Assembly (NCBI GenBank): GCA_964539745.1
Contig: CAZIJU010000139.1
Coordinates: forward strand, 1-7,683
DNA length: 7,683 bases
DNA from: DSNY01 sp964539745
GTDB lineage: Bacteria > Pseudomonadota > Gammaproteobacteria > Burkholderiales > Burkholderiaceae_F
Direction: 5' to 3'
Positions 1 to 5,254 of the stretch are shown here, piece by piece. The translations under genes and the position numbers were made by a program. The notes beneath the pieces were generated by a model that did not search any database, had not been told where the DNA came from, and worked only from the letters and a program-made list of their open reading frames with translations. Every line of letters begins with the position of its first letter. Within the stretch, counting starts at the first letter, position 1.

Positions 1-207
1 TCCCTCGCGTTCGCTCGGGATGACGATGGGGAGTCATTCCAAGCCCAAGGCGAGGGATCTCCGCACGTCGCAGCGCGGAGATCCCTCGGGTTCGCTCGGG
101 ATAACAGTTCAGCGTCATTCCAACCCGGCCTGGCTTCGCCATTCGGAGCCGCAACGCCGGGATCCCTAACGTTGCTCGGGATAACTGAACCGGTGTCCAC
201 GCGGGCG
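1..207. repeat. Cluster of short dispersed intergenic repeats
   Basis: Three diverged copies of a unit with the core 'GATCCCT..CG.TTCGCTCGGGAT(G/A)AC' are seen, at about 1-25, 79-105 and 160-187. They alternate with 'GTCATTCCAA' segments at about 33-43 and 114-123. Units pairing GTCATTCC with GGGATGAC are a familiar kind of noncoding dispersed repeat in proteobacterial genomes; that is general knowledge, and I could not search for copies elsewhere. The first copy is cut by the window edge. I see no gene here. The copies are too diverged and unevenly spaced to be a CRISPR array. Confidence 0.6.
51..88. repeat. Perfect 14-bp inverted repeat (stem-loop) in the repeat cluster
   Basis: Positions 51-64 (CGAGGGATCTCCGC) are the exact reverse complement of 75-88, with a 10-nt loop at 65-74. 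The stem includes the GGGATC core of the surrounding repeats, so this is probably two repeat units facing each other rather than a terminator. No T-run follows on either strand. Confidence 0.7.
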
Positions 208-847
208 ACGCGAACTTGCGGGGTCGCGGTGTCACGAGCTTGCGAAACTCTCAAGGCGGTTGCCTGATGACCGCAGGCCCGGGTTGGCGGTGCGTCACGG
301 GGTTTTTGGAGGCGGCGCGGTGACTCGAAAGATCACTCTGCTGCGCAGTTGCTTCAAAAGCTCGGAAATCCGCGCCATCGCTTGCTTTCCGGCGATCGCG
401 CGGGGTCGCCAGCGGCAGTTTCTGGGTTGAAAAGGCGCACGACCCGAGCCACCTGACCCTGCGCGTGAGGAGGGAGCCGGCCGGCGGCAAGTGGTCGTCG
501 CGCCCGCACGCCCGATCGGATCGAAGGCAGACACGCGGCATGCGCGGGACGGCACCGGTGCGCGCCCGCGTGCCGAGTCAGAAGCTGTGAATTTTTCTAC
601 TGCGCGGCCCGTTGGCGTCGTTGCGCGGTGTTGGCTGCGGCCGCCCAGGTGCGCCGAAGGGCTGGCGCCTTTTAGGGCCTCGCCGATCCACTTGAAATGT
701 CTCGGCCCTGCGGCCTCGTGCCCCCGGACTCGATCCGGGGCAGCGGCCTTCTCGTGACGAATTCTTCACAGCTCCTCAACGCCATGGTCCGCACCGACCA
801 GCCCCGGAACAACTCGCTTCACGCCGCTTGACTCCGAAGACGGTTAC
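208..847. other. Gene-free stretch with small palindromes
   Basis: No reading frame here looks like a protein. The open frames are low-complexity Arg/Ala/Pro-rich translations of GC-rich DNA without recognisable motifs. Visible structure: a hairpin at 722-740 (CCCCGGA, 5-nt loop, TCCGGGG), and a 9-bp inverted repeat, AGCTGTGAA at 583-591 facing TTCACAGCT at 765-773. Position 848 is the abrupt left junction of the 343-bp duplication, so this stretch is either the native downstream flank of the hydrolase gene or was brought in with the rearrangement. No promoter or RNA gene was recognised. Confidence 0.5.
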
Positions 848-1190
848 TCAGCCAAGCGTGCGGCCGAAAAACCGCATCGTGCGGTCCCACGCGATGCCCG
901 CCCAGGCGGCGTCGTACTGCGTGATCGGCAGCCGCCGCGGGCCCTGCGCGGTTTCGTTGGCGAATGCGTGACGCGCGAGATACCGGTAGCCGGTGTAGTT
1001 CACGCGCGCCTCGCGCAGCTTGGCTTCGAGCTTGTCGACGCCGTCCAGCGGGAACGGATCGTCCTGCGTGGCCCAGTGCGCGATCAGCGGCGCCCTGATC
1101 TTCGTTGCATCGACGTATTCCAGCGGCGGATACCCGTACCAGACCACGCCCGCGTCGGCCTCCGGCACGTTGACCAGCGCGAGCAGCGTC
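848..1190 (-). pseudogene. 3' fragment of the dienelactone hydrolase gene (duplicate)
   Basis: This segment matches 2426-2768 at every base I compared. It encodes the last 113 residues (117-229) of the dienelactone hydrolase whose complete gene is at 2426-3115, on the same strand. It keeps the Asp-Asp (159/160) and the RHAF histidine (190) but lacks the N-terminal half and the nucleophile motif GFCMGG with Cys111, so it cannot encode an active enzyme. The frame happens to stay open past the junction to an ATG at 1226-1228, giving a chimeric 126-codon frame starting MTTILVRNAVVRPT. No ribosome-binding site supports that start and I do not call it a gene. Identity with the full copy points to a recent event or ongoing gene conversion. 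Confidence 0.9.
848..1190. repeat. 343-bp direct repeat, left copy
   Basis: Left copy of a long perfect direct repeat, offset 1578 bp from 2426-2768. The match begins exactly at the stop codon of the hydrolase frame (TCA on the plus strand): the next base outward differs (C at 847, G at 2425). It ends at 1190/2768, where the left copy runs into unrelated DNA and the right copy continues into the intact gene. Confidence 0.95.
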
Positions 1191-1365
1191 GGACGGACAA
1201 CGGCGTTCCGAACGAGGATCGTGGTCATTCAGCAACCCCGGCAGATTTGGGTCACCATCGCTTTGTTGCTCGCCGGGAAAGCGTGGGCGCCGCTCATGTC
1301 GTTGCAGACTTGCCTGCCTGTGGGACAGATTGCGCACTTGGTTGGTAGATGAGCCCCAAGCTGGC
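1191..1365. other. Unassigned stretch between the duplication junction and the first attC-like site
   Basis: This is foreign to the hydrolase gene. If the attC reading is right, it would be the 3' remainder of an upstream cassette whose start was removed at the 1190/1191 junction. Two plus-strand frames end just before the attC-like site, at TAG 1346-1348 and TGA 1350-1352. A minus-strand frame ends at 1229. None has a recognisable family signature and I cannot choose between them. Confidence 0.35.
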
Positions 1366-1424
1366 GCTCAACGGCCGACGCGCGCGAGCTACGCCCGCCT
1401 GCGCGGGTTGGCAACACGTTATGC
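1366..1424 (+). other. Candidate attC recombination site 1 (59 bp)
   Basis: The architecture matches an integron attC site. The R''-like box GCTCAAC (1366-1372) fits RYYYAAC. The L''-like arm GCCGACGCGCGC (1374-1385) pairs with the L'-like arm GCGCGGGTTGGC (1401-1412) at 10 of 12 positions around a 15-nt loop. A 5-nt spacer leads to the R'-like box GTTATGC (1418-1424), close to GTTRRRY with one deviation. The total of 59 bp is the classic 59-base-element length. R'' and R' are not fully complementary here, as expected in an array, where R' is donated by the next cassette. A covariance-model search would decide it. Confidence 0.65.
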
Positions 1425-1443
1425 CGCAACACTCTGCCCAGGC

Positions 1444-1473
1444 TTGACATACCATATATGGCATAGGCAGAAT
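1444..1473 (+). promoter_or_regulatory. Probable toxin-antitoxin promoter with palindromic operator
   Basis: A consensus -35 box TTGACA (1444-1449) is followed after 18 nt by CAGAAT (1468-1473), which matches the -10 consensus at 4 of 6 positions. The perfect 10-bp palindrome CCATATATGG (1452-1461) lies in the spacer. This AT-rich palindrome stands out in GC-rich DNA and is the natural candidate for the operator bound by the antitoxin, since autorepression is the rule for HigBA systems. The predicted transcript would begin within a few bases of the toxin ATG at 1479, so the message may be leaderless or nearly so; no Shine-Dalgarno is visible there. Confidence 0.6.
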
Positions 1474-1478
1474 GTGAT

Positions 1479-1760
1479 ATGTGGCGCATCGAGGAGCACC
1501 GCCGGATCGACAAGCAGCTATCGTCAGCGCCGCGGGAGATTCTGAAGCGCTACGAGAAGTGGAAGGACATTGCCATGCTGTCCGGGCCGCCGGGGCTGCG
1601 ACTGATCAAAGGCTTTAACGACGAGGCCTTGTCGGGAGATTGGCAAGGGCATCGCTCCAGTCGTCTCGGGTCGCAGTGGCGAGTCATATACCGCACCGCG
1701 CCCGATCGGCGGCTGTTTCAGGTGGTTTCGATCACCGCGCATGACTATCGGAGACCGTAG
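1479..1760 (+). CDS. higB: RelE/HigB-family toxin (mRNA interferase)
   Basis: 93 residues, a normal length for RelE/ParE-superfamily toxins, which as a family are mostly ribosome-dependent mRNA nucleases. The C-terminal half carries the recognisable pattern: LRLIKGFNDEALSGDW (40-55), then GHRSSRL (57-63), WRVIYR (67-72) and the terminal ITAHDYRR (85-92). Conserved basic and aromatic residues (Arg59, Arg62, Arg68, Tyr71, His88, Tyr90) are in place, so the toxin looks intact. It is encoded first, as in HigBA rather than RelBE order, directly behind a strong promoter. The TAG stop abuts the antitoxin ATG with no gap. The HigB name rests on gene order and an Xre-type partner; RelE/ParE-like is the safer family label. 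Target and growth inhibition are inferred from the family. Confidence 0.85.
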   Translation: MWRIEEHRRIDKQLSSAPREILKRYEKWKDIAMLSGPPGLRLIKGFNDEALSGDWQGHRSSRLGSQWRVIYRTAPDRRLFQVVSITAHDYRRP

Positions 1761-2021
1761 ATGAGCCAGTTCCGCGTCGCGAAGAAGCGAATCAGCGTAT
1801 CGGTTGGCGAGTCCGTGCGCATTATTCGGGAGTTGCAGGGCCTCAGCCAGAACCAGCTGGCCGAGCTCACGGGGATTCCACAAGCCACCCTCTCGGCTAT
1901 CGAGAACGACCGCGTTCGCTTGGGCGTAGAGCGCGCAAAGGTGCTCGCGAAAGCTCTCAAATGCCACCCCGCCGTGCTGGTATTCCCCGGATGGCAAGGC
2001 CATCTACAAAGTGCCGCATAA
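1761..2021 (+). CDS. higA: HigA-family antitoxin, Xre-type helix-turn-helix protein
   Basis: 86 residues with one Xre/Cro-type DNA-binding domain at about 18-72. The recognition segment is visible as LSQNQLAELTGI followed by PQATLSAIEND (residues 28-50). In the HigBA family such proteins neutralise the toxin and repress the operon, here probably through the CCATATATGG palindrome. The ATG directly follows the toxin TAG. A good Shine-Dalgarno (GGAG, 1750-1753, 7-nt spacing) lies inside the toxin's last codons, so translation is coupled but can also initiate independently. The TAA stop (2019-2021) falls in the GCATAAC box of the second attC-like site, so the gene runs to the very end of the cassette. 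The protein appears full length. Confidence 0.87.
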   Translation: MSQFRVAKKRISVSVGESVRIIRELQGLSQNQLAELTGIPQATLSAIENDRVRLGVERAKVLAKALKCHPAVLVFPGWQGHLQSAA

Positions 2022-2073
2022 CCTGCTGCTGCGGCTGACATGCTGAAGCGCGCGGCTGCCCTCCGCGTTAAGC
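2016..2073 (+). other. Candidate attC recombination site 2 (58 bp)
   Basis: R''-like box GCATAAC (2016-2022) and R'-like box GTTAAGC (2067-2073, a full match to GTTRRRY) are 58 bp apart end to end. The inner arms are weaker than in site 1: GCTGCTGCG (2025-2033) pairs with CGCGGCTGC (2051-2059) with one G-T wobble and one mismatch, and the spacers are uneven (2 and 7 nt). The best evidence is that R'' is the exact complement of the cassette's own left boundary GTTATGC. A following cassette should begin TTAAGC and end with a GCTTAAC box; no GCTTAAC occurs before the duplication junction at 2426. Confidence 0.55.
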
Positions 2074-2425
2074 GGCGCAGGCCGTGCGTGAGGCGGTGAA
2101 CCGTCACGGACGCGCGCTTGTGCCGGTGCGACCGGTTGCATCGATGCGCGCTTCGAGGCGCCGGTGATGCGGCGCTGCGACCGCCTGCTTTGCGTGAAAC
2201 TGCAGTCGAGGCCCATGGCGCGCGTCCGGTGGTGCTGACCGCGCCGGCGGCGCGCGCTTTCGTGCCGCTTGCGCAGGATGCGATGTGGGGGCCTCGCCGT
2301 CGTGCTAATCGACGGCGCGATCACCACGACCGCGATCGCACTGCCGACCGTTGCGGCGCGTACGCGCTGCGGTTCCGCTTCGCGATGCCGGCGCGCGCTT
2401 CAGCGGTGCGCGCCGGCGTGCCGGG
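2074..2425. other. Gene-poor stretch between the cassette and the intact hydrolase gene
   Basis: About 350 bp of GC-rich DNA with no convincing gene. Several frames are open, but none combines a start, a ribosome-binding site and a recognisable family. The octamer GCGCGCTT recurs at about 2112, 2147, 2254 and 2393, each time followed by a related 'G(T/A)GCCG(G/C)'-like stretch, which suggests degenerate repeat material or a decayed gene. If the cassette model holds, its left end is the start of a truncated third cassette. Its right end stops immediately after the hydrolase stop codon. Confidence 0.35.
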
Positions 2426-2768
2426 TCAGCCAAGCGTGCGGCCGAAAAACCGCATCGTGCGGTCCCACGCGATGCCCGCCCAGGCGGCGTCGTACTGCGT
2501 GATCGGCAGCCGCCGCGGGCCCTGCGCGGTTTCGTTGGCGAATGCGTGACGCGCGAGATACCGGTAGCCGGTGTAGTTCACGCGCGCCTCGCGCAGCTTG
2601 GCTTCGAGCTTGTCGACGCCGTCCAGCGGGAACGGATCGTCCTGCGTGGCCCAGTGCGCGATCAGCGGCGCCCTGATCTTCGTTGCATCGACGTATTCCA
2701 GCGGCGGATACCCGTACCAGACCACGCCCGCGTCGGCCTCCGGCACGTTGACCAGCGCGAGCAGCGTC
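2426..2768. repeat. 343-bp direct repeat, right copy (inside the intact hydrolase gene)
   Basis: Identical to 848-1190 and in the same orientation. Here it forms the 3' half of the complete dienelactone hydrolase gene, from within codon 116 to the stop codon. Recombination between the copies would delete or loop out 1578 bp and leave one intact gene. Confidence 0.95.
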
Positions 2769-3115
2769 AGCGCGCCGCCCATGCAGAAGCCGGTCACGCC
2801 GACCTTGGCGCAGCCGCGCGCCTTCAGCGCCTGCACCGCGCCGCGCACGTCTTGCGCGGCGGCGTCGCCGAAGTTCAGGCCGCTCATCAAGTGATGCGCT
2901 TCCTCGGCATCGACCGTCGACTTGCCGCGGTACAAATCGGGTACCAGCGCCGTGAAGCCCGCGTGCGCCAGCCGGTCGGCCACGCCGCGGATCTGCTCGT
3001 TCAGCCCCCACCATTCCTGGATCACGACCACGCCGGGGCCGGGCGATGCGGGTTCGGCGAGATGACCGCCGACCTTCTTGCCGTCGGGTCGCGAAAATTC
3101 GATCGTGCTGCCCAT
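2426..3115 (-). CDS. Dienelactone hydrolase family protein
   Basis: 229 residues from the chosen start, the usual length of a cytosolic alpha/beta-hydrolase of the dienelactone hydrolase family. These enzymes hydrolyse lactones or esters; the type member opens dienelactone in chlorocatechol degradation. The Cys-Asp-His triad is visible: nucleophile elbow GFCMGG with Cys111, Asp159/160 in TQDDPFP, and His190 in ARHAF. The early EWWGLN motif (34-39) is also typical. I chose ATG 3115 because a strong AGGAG site precedes it by 7 nt. The frame stays open upstream and would add a segment starting MHRACVYLVAAAG that resembles a signal peptide, but without a good ribosome-binding site, so a longer exported form is a weaker alternative. 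The true substrate is unknown and no catechol-pathway genes are nearby. Its 3' half is duplicated at 848-1190. Confidence 0.9.
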   Translation of the reverse strand: MGSTIEFSRPDGKKVGGHLAEPASPGPGVVVIQEWWGLNEQIRGVADRLAHAGFTALVPDLYRGKSTVDAEEAHHLMSGLNFGDAAAQDVRGAVQALKARGCAKVGVTGFCMGGALTLLALVNVPEADAGVVWYGYPPLEYVDATKIRAPLIAHWATQDDPFPLDGVDKLEAKLREARVNYTGYRYLARHAFANETAQGPRRLPITQYDAAWAGIAWDRTMRFFGRTLG

Positions 3116-3122
3116 GTCGTCA

Positions 3123-3127
3123 CTCCT
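3123..3127 (-). promoter_or_regulatory. Ribosome-binding site that decides the hydrolase start
   Basis: AGGAG on the minus strand, 7 nt before the ATG at 3115. It favours the short cytosolic 229-residue form over starts at 3193, 3202 or 3256, none of which has a comparable site. Confidence 0.7.
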
Positions 3128-3288
3128 GGCTGGTTGCGCTACGAACGCCGCCGCGCCGGCGGCGGCGACAAGATACACGCACGCGCGGTGCATGTGCGCC
3201 ATCGCACGTCGGGACGAACACGGATCGGTCATCGCGCCGACGGCGCGGCGCGGCATGATGCGGTGATCGCGGCTGCATCTTCGAACCG

Positions 3289-4308
3289 ATGACGTCCGTT
3301 CGCATCAATCTCGCATTGCAGGGCGGCGGCGCGCTGGGCGCCATCACCTGGGGCGTGCTCGACCGCCTGCTCGAGGAGCCCGATATCTCGTTCGAGGGCG
3401 CCAGCGGCGCCAGCGCCGGCGCGATGAACGCGGTCGCACTGGCCCACGGCTGGGCCGGCGGCGGCGCCGAAGGCGCGCGGCGCGCATTGGCGGATTTCTG
3501 GACCGCGATCGGCGAGGCGTCGTACGCGGTGCAGCTTCCGTTCACGCCCGGACTGCCCGCCGGATTCACCGCAACGCCGGCGACCTTTCTGCTCGGGTTG
3601 ACGCGCTTTTTTTCGCCGCAGCAGATCAACCCGTTCGACATCAACCCGCTGCGCGCGATCGTCAAACGGCAGTTCGACTTCGAGCGCCTGCGGCGCGCAA
3701 GTCCGATGCGGCTGTTCGTTGCCGCCACGCATGTGCGCCGCGGCAGCCTGCGCGTGTTCCGCGAGCATGAGCTAACGGCGGAGCACCTGCTCGCGTCGGC
3801 GTGCCTGCCGACGCTGCAGCATGCGGTCGTCATCGACGGCGAGGACTACTGGGACGGCGGCTACACCGGCAATCCGCCCGTGTACCCGCTCGTCTACGAC
3901 TGCGCCGCCGGCGATCTGCTGATCGTGATGCTGCTGCCGCGCGAACGCGGCGAAACGCCCAACTCGGTCGAAGGCATCCGCGCGCGGCTCACGGAGATCC
4001 ACTTCAACGCCGCGTTCCTGCGCGAGATGCGCGGGCTCGCGCTCGCGTGCGCGCGGGCGCGGCGCGGCTGGTGGCCGTTCGGGCTCGAACGGCGGTTGCG
4101 CGAGTTGAGGTTCCACGTCATCGACAGCGAGGACTTCGTCCGCGCGCTCGAAGGCGCCAAGGCGATGAACACGAGCCTCGCGTTCCTGCACGCGCTTCGC
4201 GACGAAGGCCGCGCGCGCGCCGACGCGTGGCTCACCGCACACCGCGCGTCGCTCGGACGGCGATCGAGCGCGGACATCGCCACACTGTTCGGGCCGCCGG
4301 CGCGTTGA
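3289..4308 (+). CDS. Patatin-like phospholipase family protein
   Basis: 339 residues. Patatin-family enzymes are Ser-Asp dyad lipid acyl hydrolases. The motifs are complete: the glycine-rich oxyanion loop QGGGALG (11-17), the nucleophile elbow GASAG with Ser42 (40-44), and the DGG motif with Asp189 (189-191), followed by GNPPVYPLV. The C-terminal 140 residues are Arg-rich and carry no domain I recognise. No transmembrane segment or signal peptide is visible, so it is probably cytosolic or membrane-associated. The ATG fits the family start (MTSVRINLALQGGG), although no good Shine-Dalgarno precedes it. It diverges from the hydrolase gene across 173 bp and converges on the two-domain UspA gene with a 28-bp gap. 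Substrate (phospholipid or another acyl ester) is not determined by the sequence. Confidence 0.9.
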   Translation: MTSVRINLALQGGGALGAITWGVLDRLLEEPDISFEGASGASAGAMNAVALAHGWAGGGAEGARRALADFWTAIGEASYAVQLPFTPGLPAGFTATPATFLLGLTRFFSPQQINPFDINPLRAIVKRQFDFERLRRASPMRLFVAATHVRRGSLRVFREHELTAEHLLASACLPTLQHAVVIDGEDYWDGGYTGNPPVYPLVYDCAAGDLLIVMLLPRERGETPNSVEGIRARLTEIHFNAAFLREMRGLALACARARRGWWPFGLERRLRELRFHVIDSEDFVRALEGAKAMNTSLAFLHALRDEGRARADAWLTAHRASLGRRSSADIATLFGPPAR

Positions 4309-4336
4309 GCGCTTGCAGCGCCGCGGCCCGCGTCGG

Positions 4337-5233
4337 TCATGGCCGCCGGATCAGCAGCAGCGGCACCTTGCAGTGCGAGGCCACGTGCAGCGCCGTCGAC
4401 CCGAGCACGGCGGAGGACAACGGGCCGTGGCCGTGCGATCCCATGACGAGCAGATCGCACTCGCGCTGCGCGTAGTCGGCGATCGCCTCGCCCGGATCGC
4501 CGGCCAGATCGACCGATTGCGGCGCGAGCCCCGCGCGCGCGAACAGCCGCAGCGGCGTGCGCAGGGCGCGGTCGAAAGCCTGTCGCCGCAGCGCGCGCAT
4601 CGTTTCGAAGGAGATCCCCGCGCCCGTCAGATCGGCGAGCAGCGCCTGCACCTGCAGCGCACCTTCGCGCACCACGTGGATCAGCGCGAACTTCGGCTCG
4701 GCGCCGAACAGCGGCAGATGACGCAGCACGAACTTGACCGCCGCGTTGCCGTAGGGCGAGCCGTCGACCGCGATGCCGACGCGCATGCCGCGATCGGGCG
4801 GATGCTCGGCGCCGTGCAACAGCAGCACCGGCGTGCGGCAGCGCGCGAGCACTTCGGCCGCGACCGAGCCGAGCAACGCGCCGGCTGCCGGCGGACGGCA
4901 TCCGCCGCCCAACACGATCAAGTCGACGGCGAGCAGTTTCGCCGTCTGCGCGATGCGCGCACCGGGGTGGCCGCTGACGTGCATCGTCTGCGCGCTCAGC
5001 CCGGCGGCGGCGAGGATGGCCCGCGCGGGGTCGAGCGCCTTGGCCGCCTCCTTCGCGTAGAACCGCTGCAGGCGCTCACGCGCCGCCTGCGTCGGCAGAC
5101 CCGCGAACGCGGGCTGCTGCACGTTAAGCAGCACGATCTCGGGATCGGCGCCGATCAGCGCGCAGCGCGAAGCGACGAACGCCGCCGCCTGCAGACTGTG
5201 CTCGCCGGCGTGAACGGGCAGCAGGACCTTCAT
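4337..5233 (-). CDS. Tandem two-domain universal stress protein (UspA family)
   Basis: 298 residues made of two UspA domains, about 1-142 and 150-298. The second domain is canonical: VGIAVDGS (152-159) with the ATP-contacting Asp, and GSHGHGPLSSAVLGS (265-279), fitting the nucleotide-binding pattern G-2X-G-9X-G-S. The first domain keeps the fold signature but is degenerate: its N-terminal strand reads LLPVHAGEHS, without the Asp, and the glycine loop reads GGGC (109-112), with Cys where the second Gly belongs. I infer ATP binding only by the C-terminal domain and a structural or dimer-like role for the first. The gene starts 21 nt after the stop of the single-domain UspA gene, with no clear ribosome-binding site, so coupled translation is likely. 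UspA proteins are cytoplasmic and linked to stress survival; the exact role is unknown. Confidence 0.92.
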   Translation of the reverse strand: MKVLLPVHAGEHSLQAAAFVASRCALIGADPEIVLLNVQQPAFAGLPTQAARERLQRFYAKEAAKALDPARAILAAAGLSAQTMHVSGHPGARIAQTAKLLAVDLIVLGGGCRPPAAGALLGSVAAEVLARCRTPVLLLHGAEHPPDRGMRVGIAVDGSPYGNAAVKFVLRHLPLFGAEPKFALIHVVREGALQVQALLADLTGAGISFETMRALRRQAFDRALRTPLRLFARAGLAPQSVDLAGDPGEAIADYAQRECDLLVMGSHGHGPLSSAVLGSTALHVASHCKVPLLLIRRP

Positions 5234-5254
5234 TCGCGTGGCCCGCGCGGCGTC

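Larger units (their letters stand above)
1419..2067 (+). mobile_element. Candidate integron gene cassette carrying a HigBA-type toxin-antitoxin pair
   Basis: The proposed 649-bp cassette runs from TTATGC (after the G of the first R' box) to the G of the second site's R' box. Three things fit a cassette. The left boundary heptamer GTTATGC is the exact reverse complement of the R'' box GCATAAC at 2016-2022, which is expected because R' and R'' pair when the cassette is circular. The antitoxin TAA stop lies inside that R'' box. The cassette contains little besides one operon with its own promoter, as known toxin-antitoxin cassettes do. Base composition looks less GC-rich than the neighbouring genes. 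No integrase gene or attI is in the window, so this would be an integrase-less (CALIN-type) remnant. Confidence 0.62.

Noticed and set aside
1..207. Possible CRISPR array in the left repeats
   Set aside because: Only about three diverged copies with unequal spacing, and the units resemble dispersed intergenic repeats rather than identical CRISPR repeats.
251..769. Several small open frames on both strands
   Set aside because: They overlap each other in conflicting frames, with low-complexity composition and no ribosome-binding sites or family motifs.
1186..1214. Frame reading RTDNGVPNE, reminiscent of a transposase DDE motif (RTDNG)
   Set aside because: It spans the duplication junction in a frame antisense to the hydrolase, and the residues that follow do not resemble any transposase family; probably chance.
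848..2425. Classical integrative element using a site-specific integrase at a gene 3' end
   Set aside because: The island carries no recombinase gene, and a 343-bp repeat is far longer than a usual attachment core. Homologous recombination or duplication is simpler, although the exact stop-codon boundary keeps the idea open.
2351..3292. Plus-strand frame of 313 codons over the hydrolase gene
   Set aside because: Antisense to a gene with a full catalytic triad and a ribosome-binding site; the same frame is repeated in the pseudogene copy.
4296..4326. Hairpin potential between the convergent patatin-like and UspA genes as a bidirectional terminator
   Set aside because: The stems are only 5-6 bp and no T-run is present on either strand; expected in DNA this GC-rich.
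3894..4901. Minus-strand frame of 335 codons over the patatin-like and UspA genes
   Set aside because: Arg/Ala-rich shadow spanning two convergent genes, with no domain.
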